Source of the DNA: an uncultured Gammaproteobacteria bacterium | GTDB taxonomy: Bacteria > Pseudomonadota > Gammaproteobacteria > UBA6429 > Thiohalophilaceae | Direction of reading: 5' to 3' | Assembly (NCBI GenBank): GCA_913064945.1 | Contig: CAJYAN010000011.1 | Location: forward strand, 1 to 64,000 | DNA length: 64,000 nucleotides | Shown here: piece after piece, positions 18,293 to 25,769 of the stretch | How the letters are laid out: each line of letters opens with the position of its first letter | Position numbering within the stretch: position 1 is the stretch's first letter | Notes under the pieces: model-generated | Told to the model about the DNA's origin: nothing | The model's input: the letters and a program-made list of their open reading frames with translations, nothing else | Database searches by the model: none | Made by a program: the position numbers and the translations under genes

Positions 18293-18763
18293 TCAGGGCT
18301 TGATGTACAAATAGCCCTGCTGTTCCAGATCAGCAATCTGTGCCACACCTGAAGGCACAATTTCTGCGTTCACATTAATTTTGTTCTTATCAATTTTCTT
18401 ACCACGAATAGTATTGGCGCAAATCTGGAAACGTACCCCGCGATTGGCCAGCGAGGCAATTTGATCACCAAAGTCATACACCTTGCCGGTCTTGGGATTT
18501 TTCTTACCCATGGAACCATCAACCAGTGCGAAGGCACCTGTGCTGTGAGTGACAATAGTCATATTAATATTTTTTTCACCAACGGCATTGAGATGATTCT
18601 TGGCGTTGCGAAATGCCCCCGTTGCTTTGTTAATGTCATTGACGTGATAGACAACCTTTTGCTTGTTATAACCATTTTCCGCTTTTTCCATTGTGCTACA
18701 AGCGGCGGTTACCAAAATGAACGGCAGCATGGTTGCCATCAATGCTAGTTTACGTAACTTCAT
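18293..18763 (-). CDS. DsrE/DsrF-like family lipoprotein (putative periplasmic sulfur-relay protein)
   Basis: The 156-residue product starts with a lipoprotein-like signal (KLALMATMLPFILVTAACS, candidate lipid-attached Cys22). A DsrE/DsrF-type domain follows: KVVYHVNDINKATGAFRNAKN, then INMTIVTHSTGAFALVDG and VRFQICANTIRG, with the family's candidate active Cys115. Most DsrE proteins are cytoplasmic sulfur carriers, so export and lipidation put this one on the same side as SoxYZ. The ATG at 18763 has a perfect GGAGGAG site, which excludes the longer upstream frame. It converges with soxYZ, lies downstream of the two-component system, and has its own sigma-54 promoter. Its sulfur-transfer role is inferred. 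Confidence 0.85.
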   Translation of the reverse strand: MKLRKLALMATMLPFILVTAACSTMEKAENGYNKQKVVYHVNDINKATGAFRNAKNHLNAVGEKNINMTIVTHSTGAFALVDGSMGKKNPKTGKVYDFGDQIASLANRGVRFQICANTIRGKKIDKNKINVNAEIVPSGVAQIADLEQQGYLYIKP

Positions 18764-18829
18764 AATACTTACTCCTCCAGGTTGTTCTACTGATATTTTT
18801 GAATGCAGGTGCATCGCTTTAGATACTAA

Positions 18830-18845
18830 AGCAAATATCATTCCA
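18830..18845 (-). promoter_or_regulatory. Sigma-54 (-24/-12) promoter for the DsrE-like gene
   Basis: On the minus strand TGGAATGATATTTGCT has TGG, then ten bases between GG and GC, and a perfect TTGCT. The inferred start point is near 18819, about 55 bases before the ATG. Confidence 0.65.
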
Positions 18846-18923
18846 TACTGACAACCAAGTATTTTTTTATTCTTATTCATAAAGTTAAAACAGGTGACTT
18901 GAAATCCGCGTTGTCGAACGATG

Positions 18924-18950
18924 TTTTTCGCTGCAATCTGCAACGAAAAA
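18924..18950. promoter_or_regulatory. Palindromic enhancer-like site upstream of the DsrE-like gene
   Basis: Arms TTTTTCGCTGCA and TGCAACGAAAAA match at 11 of 12 positions around a three-base centre, giving the core TGCAATCTGCA (18932-18942). It is centred about 118 bases before the inferred sigma-54 start point, a normal distance for an enhancer-binding protein. It also lies just after the regulator's stop codon; with no T-run it is unlikely to be only a terminator. Confidence 0.55.
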
Positions 18951-18969
18951 CACATTAGATAAATGTAAT

Positions 18970-20340
18970 TTACACCATTTCAGATTGATCTTCATAACGC
19001 CGTAATTTCCGCCACAAGGTTGTCTTGTCTATTCCCAACAACCTTGCTGCCTGTGTTTTTTTACCATTACAGCAACGCAGTACATGACTAATATATTCCT
19101 GTTCCAACTGTTCCAGTGGCATGAAATCGTCATCCGAAAATTGGATGGGAAGCGCCAGAGCAGCGACCGATTCATCGTAGTGGGCATTCCAGTGTAGTAT
19201 AGGTCCATCCGCCAGAATCACACTGCGTTCAATCGTATTACGCAATTCGCGTATATTTCCAGGCCAGGCGGCTTCACAGAGATGTCGTAAAGAAGTGGTG
19301 TCAAATCCTTGCACACGACGAGTGTACTGAGTGGCGAATTCCTGCACATAGTGCTCCACCAGTGCGGGGATGTCCTCCCGACGCTCGGCCAGGCTTGGAA
19401 CACGAATGGTGACGACATTCAAGCGATGATAAAAATCATGACGGAACTTTTTTTCTTCAACCAGGCTGTCCAGATCCTGATTGCTGGCGACAATTATACG
19501 CACATCAATCGGAATCGTTGTCGTCCCGCCGACACGCGTAACGCTTTTGCTCTCAATTGCCCGCATAAGTTTTATTTGCATCGTATCCGAGATATTACAA
19601 ATCTCATCCAGAAACAGCGTACCACCATCTGCCTGCTCCATCAGACCATATTTACGCTGGGTCGCACCAGTGAAGGCACCCTTTTCATGTCCAAATAATT
19701 CACTTTCCAGTAAGGTATCGCTCAGTGCGCCACAGTCAATGGCAACAAAAGGAGCTTCTTTTCTTGGGCTATAATCATGTAGTGCACGCGCAACCAGTTC
19801 CTTACCTGTCCCCGATTCACCAGAGATAATGGCGTTGCAACTTACCTCAGCAAGTTTCTCGATGGTTGTGAATAACGTCTTCATGACAGGCGTATCACCA
19901 ATCATCCCGTAATGGTTCCGTTTACTGCCAAGCCGTTTCTTTAAAAGACGATTCTCATTTTTTAGTCGCACCCCCTTCATGGTGCGATCAAGTCGCAGAC
20001 GTAGCTCCTCAAAGTCAAAGGGTTTTTTGATAAAGTCGGTGGCACCGCGACGCATGGCCTCGACAGCATTTTCAACCGAAGAATACCCCGTCATGACCAG
20101 CACCGGTACTTCCGTATCGACCTCGCGAATATTGCTCAGCAAATCAAAGCCATTCATACCGGGCATGCGTAAATCAGTAATCAATATATCGGCACCATCG
20201 GCCTGAAATGCCTTGAGACAACTTTCGGCATCCTGAAATACTTCACAACGATACTTTGCATGATCACAGTTCCGCTTCATAATCTTGCCGGTCACGAGAT
20301 CATCATCGACAAACATAATACGAATCGGTTTAGATGACAT
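18970..20340 (-). CDS. Sigma-54-dependent response regulator (NtrC type)
   Basis: The 456-residue regulator has three domains. The receiver has an acidic pocket VDDD (11-14) and phosphorylation site Asp56 in DILITDLRMP. The AAA+ domain has Walker A GESGTGKE, the sigma-54-contacting GAFTGA loop in FGHEKGAFTGATQRKYG, and Walker B GGTLFLDEI. The C-terminal Fis-type helix-turn-helix contains KKTQAARLLGIDKTTLWRKL. The ATG at 20340 overlaps the kinase stop by 11 bases, so the two are translationally coupled. The intact GAFTGA means it should activate sigma-54 promoters, and two candidates lie in the same island, at soxY and at the DsrE-like gene. Confidence 0.95.
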   Translation of the reverse strand: MSSKPIRIMFVDDDLVTGKIMKRNCDHAKYRCEVFQDAESCLKAFQADGADILITDLRMPGMNGFDLLSNIREVDTEVPVLVMTGYSSVENAVEAMRRGATDFIKKPFDFEELRLRLDRTMKGVRLKNENRLLKKRLGSKRNHYGMIGDTPVMKTLFTTIEKLAEVSCNAIISGESGTGKELVARALHDYSPRKEAPFVAIDCGALSDTLLESELFGHEKGAFTGATQRKYGLMEQADGGTLFLDEICNISDTMQIKLMRAIESKSVTRVGGTTTIPIDVRIIVASNQDLDSLVEEKKFRHDFYHRLNVVTIRVPSLAERREDIPALVEHYVQEFATQYTRRVQGFDTTSLRHLCEAAWPGNIRELRNTIERSVILADGPILHWNAHYDESVAALALPIQFSDDDFMPLEQLEQEYISHVLRCCNGKKTQAARLLGIDKTTLWRKLRRYEDQSEMV

Positions 20341-22297
20341 TTGCTGCCTCCAAAACAGATGTTTCTGAAATGTTCTGATTAGCCTTAACAGGCAACAGCA
20401 TTCTGACACATACCCCGCCAGCGTTATTGTTGCCCAGGTGAATCGTGCCGCCATGATCTTTCACAATGCCATAGCTCACTGACAAACCCAGCCCGGTCCC
20501 TTCACCCTCTTCTTTGGTGGTAAAAAACGGGTCGAATATCCTGGCCAAATGTTCTTCAGCAATCCCCATGCCCTCATCCTGTATTTCAATATGTAACTGT
20601 TTATTAATATCATCAGAATGAGCATCCAGCCTAATGGTGCTGCCTTCTTTTGATGCCTGTATGGCGTTAAATAGAATATTGACTAACACCTGCTGCAACA
20701 ATTTGTCATCACCGTGCAGCATGAGTGATTTCTGTATAGATGATTGCAGCTCAATATTTTTCATTTCAAAACGGTGATGCAGTAACGACAGGGTTTCTTC
20801 AATGAGACAGCTCATATCAAATAGTCGATGACAGGGCTTGGTTTCACGTGCAAAACTTAAAATACCCTGCACGATTCCCGCACAACGCTCACCCTCGTTT
20901 TTTAATAGCTTGATGTCGCTGAGAAGTTGCTCATCCTTATCTTTGACAGAGTCTTCGATCAACGCCGCCAATGACATAATGTTCATCAAAGGATTATTGA
21001 TCTCATGGCCGATGCCCGCCGCCATTTGACCGACCGAAGCAAGCCGCTCCGATTGCTGCGCGGCCTTTTCCGCCATATCGCGCTCTGACTCAGCCTGCTG
21101 CAGCTTTCGGGTAAGGTAATTGAAGGCCTTCCCTGCCAGACCAATTTCATCGCGGCGTTTTCCGGTATAGCGCACTGTGGCGTCGCCATCTGCATAACGC
21201 GTGATCATCTCAGCCAGTGCATGCACTGGCCGGGTTAACTGGTATGCCGCCCACACGGCCAATAGCAAACTGATCACCAGTAATATGCCCATTAACCACC
21301 ATATCGAGTGGCGCATTTTATTAATGGGGGAGAATATGACCTGTGAATCTGCTTCGACAATCAATAACCACTTCGTGGCTCGATCTTTAAATGGCGATAT
21401 TTTACGGAAGAACAGCATGCGTCCGTTATCACGATATAAGGCACCATGTTCCTGTACTTCAGATACCTGTCTCCATTCGGCCGGATTAAGCTCATTAGAC
21501 AGACGATATTGAGAATGCATCTGGTCGGCAAAGCGTCGACGTGAATCAGGATGATAGAGATAGATACCATCTCGCGGTGTCCCCGGATTCAGTTCGACAA
21601 TATAGGCGGTACCGGGATAGCCCTGTAGTGATGCCTCCATGGCCGCATCTACCCGTGAGCCCCACATATTGACCGTTAGCAAGCCTTCAATATGATCCAG
21701 TTCGTCTTTCACAATGACCGAATACCGAACCATGGCCGGGCAAAAGTCTGCCCTACCGGTCACCTGTCCAAGTTCAAAATCTGACATCGCCACATCGGTG
21801 CGGTCTGACATGGCGATTTTAAAGAACCGTTTAGACGATTGATCGGCAATATAAAGCCGTGAGGCCGTCGCATCTTCAAGCTTGGGCTCAATGGGCTTAC
21901 CTTCTTTGATCTTGACCAGAGTCTTACCACTCGGGTCGATAAAGCGTAATGCCTGGATACTGCCGACGACGTGCTGGTAGTTGAGAAAAAACTGTTCCAG
22001 GTCATCGGCACTTTGTTTGTATTCGAGATTGGAAATCTTCCCGTCGGCATACGCCATTGAGGCGGCCGCAAATTGCTTCACGGCAGGGACCCGTGAGAGC
22101 CCCTTGGCGATGGATTTTTGATTTTGCAGGATAAGGTTCAGTTCGGCCGCAATCTTGTCCAGCGTGCCATGCAATTCCTGCTCAGTACGACTACGGACCT
22201 CATTTTCCATACGCTCAACCACCCCAAAGAGGAGTATCAGCAAAGGAATCGCTGTGAGCAGGCTTAAGGAAATGAAAAATTTATGTCGTAGCTGCAT
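20330..22297 (-). CDS. Membrane sensor histidine kinase with periplasmic sensor domain
   Basis: The 655-residue protein has a first membrane helix (about 7-27), a large periplasmic region (about 30-325) with the layout of a double-Cache sensor (SIQALRFIDPSGKTLVKI ... DRTDVAMSDFELG), and a second membrane helix (about 331-353). A HAMP domain, then HisKA with phospho-accepting His431 in GIGHEINNPL, and an ATPase domain (N box NILFNAIQAS, DEGMGIA, TGLGLSVSYG) follow. Three or more Cys lie in the sensor and kinase parts, including Cys186 in the sensor. The ligand is unknown; the location beside soxYZ suggests a sulfur compound or a redox cue, by inference only. Confidence 0.93.
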   Translation of the reverse strand: MQLRHKFFISLSLLTAIPLLILLFGVVERMENEVRSRTEQELHGTLDKIAAELNLILQNQKSIAKGLSRVPAVKQFAAASMAYADGKISNLEYKQSADDLEQFFLNYQHVVGSIQALRFIDPSGKTLVKIKEGKPIEPKLEDATASRLYIADQSSKRFFKIAMSDRTDVAMSDFELGQVTGRADFCPAMVRYSVIVKDELDHIEGLLTVNMWGSRVDAAMEASLQGYPGTAYIVELNPGTPRDGIYLYHPDSRRRFADQMHSQYRLSNELNPAEWRQVSEVQEHGALYRDNGRMLFFRKISPFKDRATKWLLIVEADSQVIFSPINKMRHSIWWLMGILLVISLLLAVWAAYQLTRPVHALAEMITRYADGDATVRYTGKRRDEIGLAGKAFNYLTRKLQQAESERDMAEKAAQQSERLASVGQMAAGIGHEINNPLMNIMSLAALIEDSVKDKDEQLLSDIKLLKNEGERCAGIVQGILSFARETKPCHRLFDMSCLIEETLSLLHHRFEMKNIELQSSIQKSLMLHGDDKLLQQVLVNILFNAIQASKEGSTIRLDAHSDDINKQLHIEIQDEGMGIAEEHLARIFDPFFTTKEEGEGTGLGLSVSYGIVKDHGGTIHLGNNNAGGVCVRMLLPVKANQNISETSVLEAANVI

Positions 22298-22322
22298 TTG
22301 ACTACATATCGCACCATATCAT

Positions 22323-22410
22323 TGCAATATGCAGACTAACAAATACGAATTGGCTAGTCTATATCCACTCTACATATAAGTTTTTAATTATATACTAATT
22401 GCATAATGCA
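22323..22410. promoter_or_regulatory. Two TGCA-N3-TGCA sites in the kinase upstream region
   Basis: TGCAATATGCA (22323-22333) and TGCATAATGCA (22400-22410) lie in the 132-base gap before the kinase gene. The first is one base from the core at 18932-18942. A weak sigma-54-like element (TGG-N9-GC type, 22351-22368, minus strand) lies between them. They suggest autoregulation of the two-component system. Confidence 0.4.
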
Positions 22411-22429
22411 GACAGGACTGCAAAGTGAA

Positions 22430-22750
22430 TCATTTTTTGCGCTGTACCAATAGCTGCTTCACATTGTAACGAAAGACAAAACCCGGCAAAGCAAATACCA
22501 GGAACAGACACAGAGTGACTACATAAAATTCCCAGCCTTGTGCATGCCGCTCGCCGGTGGCCTTGAACTCCAGACCGACCGCCATAAACCCTACCAGGAA
22601 ATAATAGCTCAGCCATTCCGCCCAGCGTATCCACACACGCTTGCCCAGCGGCGGCGTCGACATAAAAATAAAAACCCGGTCACTTAACCAGGGTAAATTA
22701 GCGGCAATCAGTGCGACCAGCACCAGCAGTACGACAGAAAAACTTAGCAT
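22430..22750 (-). CDS. DUF2818 family membrane protein
   Basis: The 106-residue protein has three or four membrane helices (FSVVLLVLVALIAANLPWL, WLSYYFLVGFMAVGLEF, FYVVTLCLFLVFALPGFVF) and the DUF2818 pattern with LPWLSDR and GFVFRY. In many beta- and gammaproteobacteria this family sits directly after nuoN, as here, 21 bases downstream on the same strand. The position suggests a role in complex I assembly or function, but none is established. It ends with a basic tail. Confidence 0.85.
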   Translation of the reverse strand: MLSFSVVLLVLVALIAANLPWLSDRVFIFMSTPPLGKRVWIRWAEWLSYYFLVGFMAVGLEFKATGERHAQGWEFYVVTLCLFLVFALPGFVFRYNVKQLLVQRKK

Positions 22751-22771
22751 TGGCGATATCTATTGAATTAT

Positions 22772-24214
22772 TTATGGGCTGACGATGGTAGCCAGACAAA
22801 AGGCTAATAGCAAGCCGGGATAGAGACCCAGACCCAATACGAGCAGTCCATTCGCGCTAAGCACCACCCGCATATCGTTACTGGCAATCAGTGCGGAGCT
22901 ATCTTCCGCCTTGTCAAAGTACATCATTTTGATAACACGTAAATAGTAAAAGGCGCCAATAATGGAGAAAACCACGGCGGTAATCGCCAGCCAGAGCAAC
23001 CCCGTACTTTGCACAAGGGCTTGTAATACCGACAATTTTGCCCAAAAACCCAGGAATGGTGGTACCCCGGCCATAGAAAACATCAATATCATCATGATAA
23101 AGGCGAACCAGGGACTGCGCTCATTCAAGCCTTTAAAATCCTCTAATCGATCGGCCTCAAAACCCTGGCGGCTCATGAGCATAATCATGCCAAAGGCACC
23201 CAGTGTCATCAGCACATAGGTCAGGGCGTAAAACATAGAAGCCGCGTAACCTTCTGTCGTCCCGGTCAGCACGCCTAAGAGCAGATAACCCACGTGTGAG
23301 ATCGCCGAATAGGCCAGTAGCCGCTTAAGATTGGCCTGTGCAATGGCGATAATATTACCGATGGCCATCGAGGCCACCGCCAGGAGGATCAAAATATCCT
23401 GCCACTGGCCATGCAAGGATGCCATGCCATCTACCAGCAAGCGCATTAACATGGCAAAGGCTGCCAGCTTGGGGGCCGCTGCCAGATAGAGTGTCACGGC
23501 GGTAGGAGCGCCCTCATAGACATCTGGAACCCACATATGAAAAGGCACGGCACCAAGTTTAAAAGCGATGCCGACAATCAAGAAAACCATGCCAAAAGAG
23601 AGCAATATCTTATCCTGAACATTCGGCAGGCGTTCATTGATCAAGCCCAGATCCAGGGTCCCGGTGACACCATAGAGGATCGACATCCCATAAAGCAGCA
23701 TCCCGGAGGCAATCGCCCCCAGCACAAAATATTTCATCGCCGCCTCAGAGGCGATGGCGGAATCACGTTGCATCGCGACCATGGCATACATACACAGGGA
23801 CAGTAGCTCCAAACCAAGGTAAACGGTTAAGAAATTATGCGCCGAGACCAGGATCATCATGCCGAGGACACCAAACAGTCCCAGAATATAAAACTCCCCC
23901 TTAAACATGCCGTGTTCACGCAAATAATCCTTGGCATAGAGAAAGCTCACCATGGCGGCAATCATAATTCCCATTTTCAGGGCATCGGCCATCGGGTCGC
24001 GGACGAAGGTATCACTAAAGGTCAGAATGCGGCTATGTGAGAAGCTTAATGCAATCAGCACACACACACCAAGCAGGCTGGCCATGGCGAGAATATAGGT
24101 CGCACCACGAGATCGGTCCGTGAGGAAAAGGTCAACCAGTAATACCACGCAGGCCATCGTGAGTAAAAATATCTCCGGCAACGCGGGAAGAAAATTCGGT
24201 AGTGGAAAGTTCAT
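22772..24214 (-). CDS. nuoN: NADH-quinone oxidoreductase subunit N
   Basis: The 480-residue antiporter-like membrane subunit of complex I has about 14 helices, with the conserved Lys-containing segment IAFKLGAVPFHMWVPDVYEG and the half-channel region NIIAIAQANLKRLLAYSAIS. It contributes one proton path in the membrane arm. It follows nuoM by 14 bases. Length is normal. Confidence 0.97.
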   Translation of the reverse strand: MNFPLPNFLPALPEIFLLTMACVVLLVDLFLTDRSRGATYILAMASLLGVCVLIALSFSHSRILTFSDTFVRDPMADALKMGIMIAAMVSFLYAKDYLREHGMFKGEFYILGLFGVLGMMILVSAHNFLTVYLGLELLSLCMYAMVAMQRDSAIASEAAMKYFVLGAIASGMLLYGMSILYGVTGTLDLGLINERLPNVQDKILLSFGMVFLIVGIAFKLGAVPFHMWVPDVYEGAPTAVTLYLAAAPKLAAFAMLMRLLVDGMASLHGQWQDILILLAVASMAIGNIIAIAQANLKRLLAYSAISHVGYLLLGVLTGTTEGYAASMFYALTYVLMTLGAFGMIMLMSRQGFEADRLEDFKGLNERSPWFAFIMMILMFSMAGVPPFLGFWAKLSVLQALVQSTGLLWLAITAVVFSIIGAFYYLRVIKMMYFDKAEDSSALIASNDMRVVLSANGLLVLGLGLYPGLLLAFCLATIVSP

Positions 24215-24228
24215 GCGTATTACGCCCT

Positions 24229-25749
24229 TTACTTCAATTTGCTTATGGTGACGTGGTGTACCAGATTACTGACACTCGCATCCATGACGTTGAGTAATGG
24301 TGCCGGATATAAACCAAAAAACAGCACCGTAATGGCGAGGATTGCCAGAATGAAAAACTCGCGCCGATTAATATCTTTTAAACTCCTGACGGCTTCATTC
24401 GTCACTTCCCCAAAGATCACACGTTTGACCATCCAAAGAGTATAGGCAGCCCCCAGGATCAGCGTGATCGCCGCCAGAAAGGCAATCCAGAAATTCGCCT
24501 TAAAAGCGGTCAGGATGACAATAAATTCACCGACAAAACCCGAGGTGCCCGGCAGGCCCGCATTGGCCATAGCAAATAACACCATAAAGGCGGCAAAGGT
24601 CGGCATGCTATTGACCACACCACCGTAATCTTTAATCATGCGCGTATGCATGCGGTCGTACATCACACCGACGCAGAGGAACATGGCGCCGGAAATAAAA
24701 CCGTGCGAGATCATTTGTACCATCGCCCCTTCAATACCCATCACCGCACCTTTATATGAGCCGGTGTTGGTTGCAATACTCCAGATAATGAAAAAACCCA
24801 GCGTCACAAAACCCATGTGAGAAATTGATGAGTAGGCAATGAGTTTTTTCATGTCCTGCTGTGCCAGTGCGACAAAACCAATATAGACCACGGCAATCAG
24901 CGACAGAGTAATCATCAAACCATCATAGGCATGACTGGCATCCGGGGTGATCGGCAGGGAAAAACGTAAAAACCCATAGGCACCCAGCTTCAGCATAATC
25001 GCCGCCAGAATAACCGAGCCACCGGTTGGTGCCTCGACGTGGGCATCGGGCAGCCAGGTGTGTACTGGCCACATCGGGATTTTTACCGCGAACGCCACCA
25101 GAAAAGCGAGGAAGATCATTTTTTGTACATCCAGCGCCAGCGGTAATTTCTGAAACTCCAGAATAGAGAAACTGCCGGTATGGAAGAAGAGATACAACAA
25201 CGCAATCAACATGAAGACTGAGCCGAAGAAGGTATACAAAAAGAACTTGATGGTGGCGTAGACACGATTCGGACCACCCCAGACACCAATGACAATAAAC
25301 ATGGGAATCAACATGGCTTCCCAGAAGACATAAAAGAGAGCTGCATCCAACGAAGCAAACACTCCGTTCATCAAGCCTTCCATGATCAGGAAGGCCGCCA
25401 TGTACTGCGCCGCCTTGAATTGAATAACTTCCCAGCCGGCAATAATCACCAGAACCGTCATAAAGGTCGTCAGCAAAATCAACGGCATGGAGATACCATC
25501 AACGCCCAGGTGGTAATTAACTTTGAAGGTTTCGATCCAGGGATGCAGTTCAACAAACTGCATATTAGACGTATGCATTTGAAAATTGGTGTACAACGGT
25601 ATCGACAACAGAAAACTGACGACGGCCACAATCAGAGCCAGCATGCGTGCCTCGGGGGCATTTTTATCACCACCGGTAGCCAATACCAACAGGCCACCGA
25701 ATACCGGTACCCAAATCACTAAACTTAGTAATGGCCAATCAGCAAACAT
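24229..25749 (-). CDS. nuoM: NADH-quinone oxidoreductase subunit M
   Basis: The 506-residue antiporter-like subunit has the conserved Glu of helix 5 in YVFWEAMLIPMF, the Lys-bearing FAVKIPMWPVHTWLPDAHVE, and MKKLIAYSSISHMGFVTLG. It forms a proton-translocating unit next to NuoL and NuoN. It lies between nuoL and nuoN, with 20 and 14 bases between genes. Confidence 0.98.
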   Translation of the reverse strand: MFADWPLLSLVIWVPVFGGLLVLATGGDKNAPEARMLALIVAVVSFLLSIPLYTNFQMHTSNMQFVELHPWIETFKVNYHLGVDGISMPLILLTTFMTVLVIIAGWEVIQFKAAQYMAAFLIMEGLMNGVFASLDAALFYVFWEAMLIPMFIVIGVWGGPNRVYATIKFFLYTFFGSVFMLIALLYLFFHTGSFSILEFQKLPLALDVQKMIFLAFLVAFAVKIPMWPVHTWLPDAHVEAPTGGSVILAAIMLKLGAYGFLRFSLPITPDASHAYDGLMITLSLIAVVYIGFVALAQQDMKKLIAYSSISHMGFVTLGFFIIWSIATNTGSYKGAVMGIEGAMVQMISHGFISGAMFLCVGVMYDRMHTRMIKDYGGVVNSMPTFAAFMVLFAMANAGLPGTSGFVGEFIVILTAFKANFWIAFLAAITLILGAAYTLWMVKRVIFGEVTNEAVRSLKDINRREFFILAILAITVLFFGLYPAPLLNVMDASVSNLVHHVTISKLK

Positions 25750-25769
25750 TTACACTAACCCTTTTCTTC

